Source of the DNA: Thalassobaculum litoreum DSM 18839
GTDB lineage: Bacteria > Pseudomonadota > Alphaproteobacteria > Thalassobaculales > Thalassobaculaceae
Reading direction: 5' to 3'
DNA: 64,000 nucleotides
NCBI RefSeq assembly: GCF_900102465.1
Contig: NZ_FNBW01000002.1
Location: 186,001-250,000 of the forward strand
The notes under the pieces are model-generated. The model saw only the letters and a list, made by a program, of their open reading frames with translations. It did not search any database and was not told where the DNA came from. Position numbers and translations under genes: made by a program. Positions 16,985 through 25,741 of the stretch are shown here, piece by piece; position 1 is the stretch's first letter, and the number at the start of each line of letters is the position of its first letter.

Positions 16985-17934
16985 TAATTTACAGTACGTG
17001 TGTCCATTTTATTTTCCAAGCACGAAGCGGCCATATCGCCCGGCGCGGGCAGAACGCCGGACTCGCGGGCGACGCGGCGGATCAGGGCGGCGATCTCCGC
17101 CGGCCGTTCCTCATGGGCGAGATGGCCGCCCCATGGCAGGGTCTCCAGCCTGGCGGACGGGATGCGGCCGGCGAGGTCGGCGGCCTGGCCCGGCGGAACG
17201 GTCCGGTCGCCGGCCGCCGCCACCAGCAGCAAGGGGATGCCCAGTTCCGGCAGTTCCCGCGCGAGGCGCCGCAGGTCCCAGTTGGCCATCATCCCCAGAG
17301 CGCCCGCCACATGCCGCGGACTGGACGCCAGACGCCGATAGAGCGCCGCGCTGGACGGATCGACGCTGGACCCCGTGCTCGCGATGAGCCGCCCGAACGC
17401 CTCCGGTCGGGACAAGCGCCAGGACAGGAAGCCCGGCGTCACCGGGTTGATCGCCATCAGTTTGGCCAGGGGGGAAAACAGGCGTCCGGCGACCCCGGCG
17501 AACGGCACCAGCGCACCGTTCAGGCTGACCAGCGCCCGGAGCGACGGCCGACGATCCAACGTGCAGCGGGCGAGGATGGCCGCGCCCGCCGAATGGCCGA
17601 CGCCCATGGCCGGCCGCACCTCCAGGGCGTCGACCAGCTCGGCGATCCCGTGGGCCATGCCCGGCAGGGAGAGACCATACTGGGACGCGGCCCCGGTAAA
17701 GCCGTGGCCGGGCAGGTCGGGGGAGACCACGGTGAAATCCCGCGCCAGCTCCTCGACCATGCCGGCCCAGCTATGGGTCGAGGCGCCGGTACCGTGCAGC
17801 AGCAGCAGACCCGGGCCGGCGCCGGCCACCTGCACATGCCAGCGCAGCCGGCCCGCACGCACGAACCGGCTGTGGACGGCGTTCGGCCAGTCGGGGCCGT
17901 CCCGGTTCCAGTCGAGGTCGCGGCCGGAGGTCAT
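16984..17934 (-). CDS. bchO: Alpha/beta hydrolase BchO, putative Mg-chelatase accessory protein
   Basis: A 316-aa alpha/beta-hydrolase fold protein. The nucleophile elbow GHSAG is at 113-117 (Ser115), the oxyanion HGTG segment is at 47-50, and the likely catalytic His is in WGGHLAHEE. BchO accompanies bchI-bchD in purple bacteria; its biochemical role is not settled. It has a C-terminal tail of about 20 residues ending just at crtI. The start is 9 nt after the bchD stop. Confidence 0.9.
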   Translation of the reverse strand: MTSGRDLDWNRDGPDWPNAVHSRFVRAGRLRWHVQVAGAGPGLLLLHGTGASTHSWAGMVEELARDFTVVSPDLPGHGFTGAASQYGLSLPGMAHGIAELVDALEVRPAMGVGHSAGAAILARCTLDRRPSLRALVSLNGALVPFAGVAGRLFSPLAKLMAINPVTPGFLSWRLSRPEAFGRLIASTGSSVDPSSAALYRRLASSPRHVAGALGMMANWDLRRLARELPELGIPLLLVAAAGDRTVPPGQAADLAGRIPSARLETLPWGGHLAHEERPAEIAALIRRVARESGVLPAPGDMAASCLENKMDTRTVN

Positions 17935-17943
17935 GCATCCGGC

Positions 17944-19686
17944 CTAGCCGCCGCGCGCGGCGATCACCGCCCGGGACACGGCGGCCGCATCCGCCTGGGG
18001 CAGCGGCAGGTAGAGCCCGGCCATGGCGCGGGCGAGGTCGGCCGCTTCCGGCCGGGGCCGCGGGCTGGTGTCCAGCACCAGGGCGGGCAGGCTCTCGCCG
18101 GCGATCCGCCGGGCCGCATCGGTGGCGTCACGGCTGGCGGACTCGCGGCCGGGCGCACCGTCGCGGCCGATATTCGCCCGCCCATCGGTCAGCACGACCA
18201 GGGAGGGCGACCGCCCCTCGCGCCGGATCGCCCGCGCCAGCCCCGCCGCCATGTCGAGGCCCGAGGCCAGCGGCGTGCCCCCGCCGCCGGGCAGCCCGGC
18301 TAGCATCCGCTTGGCGCGGACGAGCGAACGGGTCGGCGGCAGCAGAAGGTCGGCCGCCTCTCCACGGAACGCCAGCAACGCCACCTGATCGCGGCGCACG
18401 TAGCATTCCGCCAGCAGCAGTTCGACCGCGCCCTTGGCCTCGGCGAGGCGGTGCAGCGCCGAGGAGCCGGAGGCGTCGACCACGAACACGGTCACGCTCT
18501 CGCTGCGGTGGCGGTAGCGCACGACGCGGAAATCCTCCGGCCGGACGATGACCGCCGCTCCCTGCCGTCCGCGCAGCCGCTGCCAGGGCGCCGCCGCCCG
18601 CAGGGTGTCGGCGAGGTTCAGACGGTCGCCGCGCCGGGGATCGCCGGGCACGCTGCCCAGCGGTCGGCCGCGGCGCCGCGAGGCCGCCCCCTCGCCCCGA
18701 CGCCCGGCGGTGTTTCCCGGCCGCCGCGGCACGAGACCGGCGGCCAGCCGGGCCAGAAGATCGGGCGGCAGGACGGCGCGGGCCACCTCCACCAGACGGT
18801 CACCGGCCGGGTCGCTATCGGCGTGATCGGGGGATTGGTCGGTTTCGTTCGGCGCGCTTGGCGGCGGGTCGGCATCCTCGGCGGCCGCCTCTGCCGGCTC
18901 CGCCGGCATCCGGGTCGCCCGCAAGGCGAAGACGAGCCGCACCGCTGCCTCGAGATCCGCGCCCTCGACCGTCTGCCGTCCGACCCAGGCGGCATGCGCT
19001 CGGGCGGTTCTCAGGGCGGCCACGGCCATGCGCATGGAGTCGACCCCCAGCGCCAGACCGGCGGCACAGAGGGCTTCGCGCTCCCGCTCTTCGACCCGGA
19101 CTCCGGCAAGACCGCGCCGTGCCCGGTCGACGGCGTCGGGCATCGCCCCGGGATACTCATCCGGCGCGGCGGCGAGGTCGACGGCGAGCGCCAGACGGTC
19201 GAGCAGGGCGGCGGGCACCGGCTCGTCATCGTCCCGTCCCTCGTCGATCGCGACCACGGCGATCCGAGCGGGCCAGACGGCGCTGATCCCCTCGCGCTCG
19301 GCGACCACCGTCGCGGTGTCCAGCGTGGCGGCGAGCCGGGAGGCGGTGGCGCCGGTCATGCGTTCCGCCATCGGCACGATCAGCACGCCGCCGTCGCACG
19401 CCGCCAACAGGCCGCGTTCGACCACGGTCCGGCCGCTGCGCAGAGTGGCGGCGAGGTCGATCCCGCCGATCAGCCTGTCGTCGGCCACATGGATCGGCAA
19501 CCGGCGCACCGGCGTCTCGTCCGGCAGGCAGGCGCGCAGGAACGCCGTCCACCCATCCAGCGCCGGCCCGATCCGCGCCCGCACCCAGATACCGCCCAAT
19601 GCGGCCGGATCGACCGCGAGCAGCACCGCCGCCAGCGCGGCATCGCAGAGGGGCGGTGGCGCCGACGCGTTCACGCCGCGTAGCAT
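17944..19686 (-). CDS. bchD: Magnesium chelatase subunit D
   Basis: A 580-aa protein: an N-terminal AAA+-like region with no intact Walker A, an acidic/proline linker around 300-330, and a C-terminal von Willebrand A domain with the MIDAS motif FVVDASGSS near residue 400. With BchI and BchH it inserts Mg2+ into protoporphyrin IX. Two starts are possible: ATG 19686, overlapping bchI by 16 nt, or GTG 19674, overlapping the bchI stop as GTGA. Either implies translational coupling. Confidence 0.94.
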   Translation of the reverse strand: MLRGVNASAPPPLCDAALAAVLLAVDPAALGGIWVRARIGPALDGWTAFLRACLPDETPVRRLPIHVADDRLIGGIDLAATLRSGRTVVERGLLAACDGGVLIVPMAERMTGATASRLAATLDTATVVAEREGISAVWPARIAVVAIDEGRDDDEPVPAALLDRLALAVDLAAAPDEYPGAMPDAVDRARRGLAGVRVEEREREALCAAGLALGVDSMRMAVAALRTARAHAAWVGRQTVEGADLEAAVRLVFALRATRMPAEPAEAAAEDADPPPSAPNETDQSPDHADSDPAGDRLVEVARAVLPPDLLARLAAGLVPRRPGNTAGRRGEGAASRRRGRPLGSVPGDPRRGDRLNLADTLRAAAPWQRLRGRQGAAVIVRPEDFRVVRYRHRSESVTVFVVDASGSSALHRLAEAKGAVELLLAECYVRRDQVALLAFRGEAADLLLPPTRSLVRAKRMLAGLPGGGGTPLASGLDMAAGLARAIRREGRSPSLVVLTDGRANIGRDGAPGRESASRDATDAARRIAGESLPALVLDTSPRPRPEAADLARAMAGLYLPLPQADAAAVSRAVIAARGG

Positions 19687-20702
19687 TCGTCGAGCACCCG
19701 CTCGACCCGGACGCTGGCACCGACATCGTCCAGCGGGTCGCGCCGCAAGCGATGGCGCAGGGTCATGGGGGCGACCCGGCGCAGGTGATCGACGGAGGCC
19801 ACCTTGGCACCCTCCAGCGCCGCCACGGCCCGGGCCGCGCGGATCAGGATCAGCTCGCCCCGCAGTCCATCGGTGCCCAGCGCCAGGCAGATCTCCGCCG
19901 CCCGCTGCACCACGCCGTCCGGCATCTCGATCTGGGAGAGCAGGCGCCGGGCGCGGACGATCTTGCGCCGGATCGCGGCTTCCTTGCCGGTCCAGGCGGC
20001 GACGAAGCCGTCCCTGTCCCGCTCGAACGCCTCGCGGCGGCGCACCACCTCCACCCGGTCCTTCAGGTCCTTCGGCGTCGTCACCTCCACCGACAGACCG
20101 AAGCGGTCGAGCAGCTGCGGGCGCAGTTCGCCCTCCTCCGGATTGCCGCTGCCCACGAGAACGAAGCGCGCCGGATGACGCACGCTCAGCCCCTCGCGCT
20201 CGACCACGTTCTCGCCGGAGGCGGCGACGTCCAGCAGCAGGTCGACCAGATGGTCCTCCAGCAGGTTGACCTCGTCGATGTACAGGAAACCGCGATGCGC
20301 GCGGGCGAGCAATCCGGGTTCGAACCGCTTCTCGCCACGGCTGAGGGCCACTTCCAGGTCAAGGGCGCCGACCACCCGGTCCTCGGTCGCACCGAGCGGC
20401 AGGTCGACCACCGGAATCGGTATCTCGCCGGTCTTCGGCCGTCCGCCCTGCTTGCCGCAGGCGTGGCCGCAGAGGTCGGCGGGCTTGGCCGGGTCGCAGT
20501 TGAAGCGGCAGCCGTCGACGACCTTCATCGTCGGCAGGAGATGGGCCAGGGCCCGGATCGCGGTCGATTTTCCCGTCCCGCGCTCGCCGAAGATCAGCAC
20601 GCCGCCGACGCTCGGATCGACAGATGCAACTGTCAAGCCGAGCAGCATCTCCGACTGTCCGACGATCGCACTGAAGGGATACAAAGGCGCCATAGATTCC
20701 AT
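19671..20702 (-). CDS. bchI: Magnesium chelatase ATPase subunit I
   Basis: A 343-aa AAA+ ATPase. Walker A GERGTGKST is at 39-47, Walker B FLYIDEVN at 139-146, and the cysteine-containing insert around 65-82 is typical of BchI. It forms hexameric rings with BchD to drive Mg insertion. ATG codons at 20702 and 20693 are both possible. It is the first gene of the bchIDO-crtIB-tspO set, divergent from a cytochrome c2 gene with a PpsR box between. Confidence 0.96.
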   Translation of the reverse strand: MESMAPLYPFSAIVGQSEMLLGLTVASVDPSVGGVLIFGERGTGKSTAIRALAHLLPTMKVVDGCRFNCDPAKPADLCGHACGKQGGRPKTGEIPIPVVDLPLGATEDRVVGALDLEVALSRGEKRFEPGLLARAHRGFLYIDEVNLLEDHLVDLLLDVAASGENVVEREGLSVRHPARFVLVGSGNPEEGELRPQLLDRFGLSVEVTTPKDLKDRVEVVRRREAFERDRDGFVAAWTGKEAAIRRKIVRARRLLSQIEMPDGVVQRAAEICLALGTDGLRGELILIRAARAVAALEGAKVASVDHLRRVAPMTLRHRLRRDPLDDVGASVRVERVLDECYAA

Positions 20703-20806
20703 GATGTCGCGTAGTGCGATTGATCACAAGCGCGGAAACCAGGGAATTTATGACGGCGGCGTTTGCGCGAGTCACACAAACGGCAGGCCTTGCCCGCCGG
20801 CGGACG

Positions 20807-20824
20807 TGTCGCGTAGGCTTGACA
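20807..20824. promoter_or_regulatory. PpsR/CrtJ box between bchI and cytochrome c2
   Basis: TGTC-N10-GACA fits TGT-N12-ACA. A TTGACA hexamer (20819-20824, plus strand) forms its right half and would be the -35 for the cytochrome gene, although no convincing -10 is seen. Only one box is present: nothing matches at the 8-nt spacing on either side. Regulation of both flanking genes is inferred. Confidence 0.7.
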
Positions 20825-20882
20825 CTCGAAGTCGGCGGAACAGATAGGTCGACGCGATAAATCGACTTAAGGGAGTATAATC

Positions 20883-21311
20883 GTGCTAGTTCGAGTATCG
20901 ACTGCCGCCGCCCTCCTGATCAGTCTTGCCCTGCCCGGCGCCGCCCATGCGGCGGGCGACGCCGATGCCGGCAAGAAGCTGTTCGTGAAATGCCAGGCCT
21001 GCCATTCGCTGGCGGACGGCAAGCGCAAGGTGGGGCCGTCCCTCTACAATCTGTTCAATCGCAAGGCGGGCAGCTTCCCGGGCTTCAACCATTCCGACGA
21101 CATGGCCGCCGCCGGCGACACGATCGACCCGTGGGACGCGGACCACTTCAGGCAGTACATCGTCGATCCGAACGGCTACATCGGCTCGGTGATCGGCAAG
21201 GACAAGGCGCGGACCAAGATGACCTTTCCCGGCCTGAAGAACGAGAAGGAGGCCGAGGACATCCTGGCCTATCTGCAGCCGTTCTTCGAAGGCAAGGAAG
21301 AGGGCAGGTAG
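20883..21311 (+). CDS. cycA: Cytochrome c2 family protein
   Basis: A 142-aa precursor with a signal peptide (cleavage likely after AHA, residue 23). The heme motif CQACH is at 37-41 and the axial methionine likely M113 in TKMTFPG. It is the probable soluble carrier between cytochrome bc1 and the reaction-centre cytochrome PufC. The start is GTG, supported by AAGGGAG 9 nt upstream. It is divergent from bchI behind a PpsR box, and converges on the next gene 4 nt away. Confidence 0.9.
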   Translation: MLVRVSTAAALLISLALPGAAHAAGDADAGKKLFVKCQACHSLADGKRKVGPSLYNLFNRKAGSFPGFNHSDDMAAAGDTIDPWDADHFRQYIVDPNGYIGSVIGKDKARTKMTFPGLKNEKEAEDILAYLQPFFEGKEEGR

Positions 21312-21315
21312 ACGC

Positions 21316-21765
21316 CTACCGGGTCATCGGGTTCAGCGGCCGGTCGGGGCAGCGCCTGTAGGTGAGCCGGGGTGCCGGCTCCAGGCGCAGCAGCACATCG
21401 GCCACCGGATCCCAATGGAACACCTGACGCGGCTCCGGCCGGGCGAAGGACAGGGTCGGCGCGATCTCGACCCGGTCGCCGGCAACGGCGTAGGTCGAGG
21501 TCCCGGCGACGCTGTCGCGCTTGCCCTGGGTCGTGCCGACATCGAGCATGGCCTTGGCGTAGGTGCCGTCGCGCAGCACCATGACCAGGGTGGCGCAGTC
21601 CACCGTGCCGCCCCGGTCCATCCCCCAGATGCCGTCGAGCGACGCCGCCGCGGCGGCCGTCCCCGGCAACAGTGCCAGCGCCAGGACCGCGGCCAGGCCG
21701 GTCGTTTTCCGCCGGATCACGTCCGCCCAGATCATTTCCGCCCAGATCGTTTCCGCCCAGCTCAT
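21316..21765 (-). CDS. Small secreted protein, unrecognised
   Basis: Up to 149 aa. A signal peptide (VIRRKTTGLAAVLALALLPG then AAAAA) is followed by a compact domain of about 105 residues with two Cys and no known motif. The start is uncertain: ATG 21765 overlaps the preceding stop as ATGA, but the first 15 residues come from three imperfect 15-bp repeats (TGGGCGGAAAYGATC type) that encode WAETI-WAEMI-WADVI. A GTG after the repeats would give a normal signal peptide. It is the last gene of the SDR-to-hydratase set. Confidence 0.7.
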   Translation of the reverse strand: MSWAETIWAEMIWADVIRRKTTGLAAVLALALLPGTAAAAASLDGIWGMDRGGTVDCATLVMVLRDGTYAKAMLDVGTTQGKRDSVAGTSTYAVAGDRVEIAPTLSFARPEPRQVFHWDPVADVLLRLEPAPRLTYRRCPDRPLNPMTR

Positions 21766-22514
21766 TTCCGGCCGGCCATCGCCGCCGCCAGCCGGTCGCG
21801 CGGCGCGCTGGTCCGGTAGCTGTCGGCGAATTCGCGGACGCTCGCCTCCACCGCTTGCTCGATGGTCATGTCGTCCCAGGCGCGGATCAGCCGCTTCTGG
21901 GCCCGGATCGCCAGCGGGTCGGCCTCGGCGATCTCGGCGGCCAGGGCGCCGGCGCGGAACATCAGATCGTCGGCGGAGACCAGTTCCTCGACCAGCCCCC
22001 AATTGAACGCCGTCTGCGCGTCGATGGTCTCGCCGGTGAGCACCATCCTCGCCGCCTTGCCCCGGCCCATCAAACGCGGCAGCAGCGCCGCCTCGATTAC
22101 CGAGGGCACCCCGATCTTCACCTCGGGCATGGAGAAATGCGCGTCGTGGGTCGCGATCCGCATGTCGCAGCCCGCCACCAGCTCCAGCCCGGCGCCGACA
22201 CAGGCACCACGGATCGCGGCGATGACCGGCACCGGACAGGTCATGGCGGCGGCGATGGCCGCGTGCAGACCGCGGATGAACGAGTCGGCCGTCTCCGGCG
22301 TGAGCGCGGCCAGTTCCTTCACATCGGCGCCACCGCAGAAGCTCGGCCCTTCCCCGGACAGCACCACCACCCGCAGGTCGTCGGCATCGGCCAGGGCGAG
22401 GAACGCCGCCGTCAGCTCGGCGGCGACATCGCTGCTCATCGCATTGCGCTTGGCCGACCGGTCCAGGGTGACGCGGGCGACATGCTCGTAGCGTTCGACG
22501 CGGACGTGGCTCAC
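21762..22514 (-). CDS. Enoyl-CoA hydratase/isomerase family protein
   Basis: A 250-aa crotonase-fold protein. The oxyanion-hole segments FCGGADVKEL (about 59-68) and RGACVGAGLELVAGCD (about 102-117) are present; a Glu in the PSVIEAALLP segment may act in catalysis. The substrate cannot be inferred. It overlaps the CinA-like gene upstream (ATGA) and the secreted-protein gene downstream (ATGA). Confidence 0.9.
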   Translation of the reverse strand: MSHVRVERYEHVARVTLDRSAKRNAMSSDVAAELTAAFLALADADDLRVVVLSGEGPSFCGGADVKELAALTPETADSFIRGLHAAIAAAMTCPVPVIAAIRGACVGAGLELVAGCDMRIATHDAHFSMPEVKIGVPSVIEAALLPRLMGRGKAARMVLTGETIDAQTAFNWGLVEELVSADDLMFRAGALAAEIAEADPLAIRAQKRLIRAWDDMTIEQAVEASVREFADSYRTSAPRDRLAAAMAGRK

Positions 22515-23311
22515 GACGCGGCCTCCTCGACCCCTTTCTCCGACCCGTCGTCGATGTCGATCGGCTCGCCGCCCAGCGAGCGGACCAGCTTGCGCACCTC
22601 CTCGGTCGCCGCCTCCAGCCGGGCCTCGTCGGTGCCGCGCAGGACCAGGCTCGTGCCGAAGGCGCCGGCGCGGAAATACGGATAGCTGCCGATCTCGATA
22701 TCGGGGAATCCGACCTGGATCTGGCCCAGTCCGCCGGCCACGGTGCCCTCGCCGACCGTGCAGGCCACGGTCCGCGACAGCATCTCGGCGCCGCCGGTCA
22801 GCATCGGCTTCAGCCCCTCGAACATCGCCTGCAGGATGCGCGGCACCCCGGCCATGACATGGACGTTCTTCAGGATGAACCCCGGCGCCGCCGAGACCGG
22901 ATTGTCGATCAGATCGGCGCCGACCGGGATCTCCGCCATCTTCTGCCGGGCGGCGTTGAACTCCACCCCGCTGTTGGCGTAGTGCGCGGTCAGCCTGCGC
23001 ATCGCCTCGGGATTGCGCTCCACCGCGGCGCCGAAGGCCTTGGCGATGCAGGCGGTGGTGATGTCGTCATGGGTCGGGCCGATGCCGCCGGAGGTGAAGA
23101 CGTAGGTGTAGCGCTCCGACAGCACCGTCACCGCCTCGATGATCGCCGCCTCGTCGTCGCGCACCACGCGCACCTCCGACAGCCGGATGCCCATCGCCGT
23201 CAGTTCCTCGGCGATGTAGCCGACATTCTTGTCCTTGGTGCGCCCCGACAGGATCTCGTTGCCGATGATCAGCATGGCGGCGGTGATGGTCGGGGGCGAT
23301 GGATCGGTCAT
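22511..23311 (-). CDS. CinA N-terminal-type molybdopterin-binding domain protein
   Basis: A 266-aa protein with the MoCF-biosynthesis/CinA fold: LIIGNEILSGRTKDKN at the start, then VFTSGGIGPTHDDIT, and PGFILKNVHVMAGVP. It lacks the C-terminal nicotinamide-nucleotide amidase domain of full CinA. The ATG at 23311 is preferred; 20 upstream in-frame residues are unlike the family. It is followed by the hydratase with an ATGA overlap. Confidence 0.9.
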   Translation of the reverse strand: MTDPSPPTITAAMLIIGNEILSGRTKDKNVGYIAEELTAMGIRLSEVRVVRDDEAAIIEAVTVLSERYTYVFTSGGIGPTHDDITTACIAKAFGAAVERNPEAMRRLTAHYANSGVEFNAARQKMAEIPVGADLIDNPVSAAPGFILKNVHVMAGVPRILQAMFEGLKPMLTGGAEMLSRTVACTVGEGTVAGGLGQIQVGFPDIEIGSYPYFRAGAFGTSLVLRGTDEARLEAATEEVRKLVRSLGGEPIDIDDGSEKGVEEAAS

Positions 23312-23410
23312 TGCGGGCTCCAGGCGGACGGTAGGGCGACAGAGGATGGTGCAGCGACCCGCCGACAGCAAGGGACCAGCGCGCGCCGGCCCCGGATCGA
23401 CCCGAATTGC

Positions 23411-24178
23411 TCAGCCGTCCTGCCGTAAGGTCGGCAGGCCGATGCCGGCCGCGTCGAAGCCGCCATCGACCGCCAGGGTCTGGCCGGTGATGTAGCTCGC
23501 CCGGTCGCTGCACAGGAAGAACACCGCGTTGGCGATCTCCTCCTCCAGCCCGTAGCGGTTCAGCGGGATCGCGTCGTGATAGTCGGCCCGGATCGCCGGG
23601 GTGTGGACCTCCTTGGCCATGGCGGTGTCGACGGGCCCGGGGGCGATCAGGTTGACCCGCACGCCGATCTCGCCGAGTTCGGTCGCCTGCTGCTTGGTCA
23701 GGTGCATGAGCGCCGCCTTCGACGTGCCGTAGGCGACCCGCAGGGTGCTGGCGCGCAGGCCGGAGATCGAGCCGATATTCACCACCGCCCCGCCGCCGGT
23801 CTCCGCCATCAGCCGGGCGGTCTCCTGTACCATCAGGAACGGGCCGTTCAGGTTGACCGCCAGCACCCGCGACCACTCGTCGTAGCTGGTGTCGAGCAGC
23901 GGCTTGAAGACGGCGATCCCGGCGTTGTTCACCACCGCGTCGATCCGCCCGAACCGCTCTATGGCGACGCCGGCGACACGGCGCACCTGCACCGGGTCGG
24001 ACACGTCGCAGGCCTGGGCCACCGCGTCCCCGCTGTCGAGATCGGCCTCAGCGGCGAGCAGCGCCTCGACCTCGATATCGACCATGACGACCCGCCAGCC
24101 CTCGGCCAGGAACCGCCTGGTCACCGCCAGCCCGATACCGCGCGCCGCGCCGGTCACGATGGCCACCTTCTGCGTCAT
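23411..24178 (-). CDS. SDR family NAD(P)-dependent oxidoreductase
   Basis: A 255-aa classical short-chain dehydrogenase. The cofactor motif TGAARGIG is at 9-16, NNAG near 88, the catalytic Ser in GSISG and YGTSK follow, and VDGG is near the C-terminus. The acidic residue after beta-2 (VDIE) suggests NAD+ preference. The substrate is unknown. The ATG overlaps the stop of the solute-binding-protein gene (ATGA). Confidence 0.9.
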   Translation of the reverse strand: MTQKVAIVTGAARGIGLAVTRRFLAEGWRVVMVDIEVEALLAAEADLDSGDAVAQACDVSDPVQVRRVAGVAIERFGRIDAVVNNAGIAVFKPLLDTSYDEWSRVLAVNLNGPFLMVQETARLMAETGGGAVVNIGSISGLRASTLRVAYGTSKAALMHLTKQQATELGEIGVRVNLIAPGPVDTAMAKEVHTPAIRADYHDAIPLNRYGLEEEIANAVFFLCSDRASYITGQTLAVDGGFDAAGIGLPTLRQDG

Positions 24179-25668
24179 GTCCGTTCTCCCTCTCCGCCCG
24201 TAAGGGCCGGCAGCAATGTTACGTCGAGAACGCCGTCGCCGCGCACCGGGCAGGTGTCCAGCGCCACGGTGGACGCCACGCCGAGGCGATGATGATAGAG
24301 CGGCAGCCAGGCCGGGTCCGCCTGCAGGGCACGGTAGGCATCGCCGTAGAGCCGGCCCCGCGCGCCGTCCTCCACCGTCCGGCGGGCCTGGTCGAGCAGG
24401 CGCTCCACCGTCGGATTGGCATAGCCCTGCCACCAGGAGCCGGCGACCCGGCTGTCGATCTTCTCGTAGAGCACCCGGAAGGTGCTCATCGGGCTGGAGT
24501 CGAAGACGCAGAGGTCGCCGATGCGCTTGTCGCGCACCCGTTCGGCATAGGCGACGCGGTCTTCGGTCACGCGGGGCTGCAGGGTGATGCCGACCGCGGC
24601 GAGTTGCTCGCCCAGCGCGGCGGTCAGCGCCTGCGCCTCGTCGGGCAGACGGGTCGGCGTGTCCACCGTGAGAACCAGTCCCGCGCCATGCCCGGCCTCC
24701 GCCAGCAAGGCCCGCGCCGTCTGCGGATCGAACAGCCCACCCGGCGCCCCATCCCCCGGCGCCCCATCGCCCGACGGCGTCGGCGCACCGAAATGGGCGG
24801 CGCTGACGAAACCCTCCAGCCCGTCGCCGTCGCCGCCGAGCACCGTGTCGATCAGCCGGGACCGGTCGACCGCCAGCGTCAGCGCCCGCCGGACGCGGGC
24901 ATCGGCGCAGGGACCGTGCGCGGCGTTCAGCAGGTAGATGATCGATGTGGGATCGGTGTACCCGGACCAGAACCGGCCCGCGCGCTCGACCGCCGCCCGC
25001 TGCGGCGACGCCCGCAACCGGGTCGCCAGGGCGGCCTGTCCCGACGCGACGGCCGCCGCCCGCCGATCCGCGTCCGGCTCGCAGCGGAAGACCAGTCCGG
25101 CGTTCTCGACCGGCCCGCCCCACCAGTGCGGATTGGCGACCAACCGGACCTCCTCGCCCGGACGCGACGACTCGACCCGGTAGGCGCCGGTGCCGATCGG
25201 GGTTCGCCGGAAGTCCGGGTCGTCCACCTCCGGCGGGACGGCATAGGCGGAGGCGAGAATGTCCAGCAGATCGGCCAGTGGCTCCGTGGCGGTGATCGAG
25301 ACCGTCCGCGCATCGACCGCCTGGATCGCCGCACCCGCGAGGTACTGGCCCCAAACCGCCGGCGCGCCCAGGGTGGCCCCAACATCCGGCCGCTTCATCC
25401 GCGCGATGGAGGCCGCCATGGCGACGGCATCCAGCGGACGTCCGTCATGGAATGTCAGCGCCGCGCGGAGCGTCAGGGTCCACGTGCGGGCGTCATCGGA
25501 GACGGTCCAGCTCTCGGCCAGCGCCGGCGCGTAGCCCCCGTCGGCCCGCCGGCGGACCGGGGCATCGAACACCGCCTCCAACAGGGCGAGGGCATCGCCG
25601 CTGTCGGTGCAGTCGTGCGGGTCGCGGAGGTCGACGGAGGCCTGCAGGATCACGGCATGGTCGGTCAT
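24175..25668 (-). CDS. Family 5 solute-binding protein-like, no visible signal peptide
   Basis: A 497-aa protein resembling the peptide/nickel/opine-binding SBP family 5 (DppA-type), with AESWTVSDDARTWTLTLR, LTFHDGRPLDA and PIGTGAYRV as hallmarks. The N-terminus (MTDHAVILQASVDLRD) and the 15-residue extension possible from 25713 carry no hydrophobic signal sequence, and no permease or ATPase genes are nearby. A GDGAPGDGAPGG tandem repeat is near residue 325. It is coupled to an SDR, so a non-transport role or a misplaced start is possible. Confidence 0.82.
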   Translation of the reverse strand: MTDHAVILQASVDLRDPHDCTDSGDALALLEAVFDAPVRRRADGGYAPALAESWTVSDDARTWTLTLRAALTFHDGRPLDAVAMAASIARMKRPDVGATLGAPAVWGQYLAGAAIQAVDARTVSITATEPLADLLDILASAYAVPPEVDDPDFRRTPIGTGAYRVESSRPGEEVRLVANPHWWGGPVENAGLVFRCEPDADRRAAAVASGQAALATRLRASPQRAAVERAGRFWSGYTDPTSIIYLLNAAHGPCADARVRRALTLAVDRSRLIDTVLGGDGDGLEGFVSAAHFGAPTPSGDGAPGDGAPGGLFDPQTARALLAEAGHGAGLVLTVDTPTRLPDEAQALTAALGEQLAAVGITLQPRVTEDRVAYAERVRDKRIGDLCVFDSSPMSTFRVLYEKIDSRVAGSWWQGYANPTVERLLDQARRTVEDGARGRLYGDAYRALQADPAWLPLYHHRLGVASTVALDTCPVRGDGVLDVTLLPALTGGEGERT

Positions 25669-25741
25669 CGTTCCGTCTAACCACGAACCGCCGCGGGGCG
25701 GAAGGGATGACATCGACCCGGCGCCCGGCTAGCGTCCGGCG

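Noticed and set aside
15419-16987. A 522-codon plus-strand frame opposite crtI
   Set aside because: It mirrors the crtI frame exactly and has no recognisable domain.
20703-20760. Possible FNR/FnrL site (TTGATCACAAG) upstream of bchI
   Set aside because: Only one half matches TTGAT-N4-ATCAA; the right half does not.
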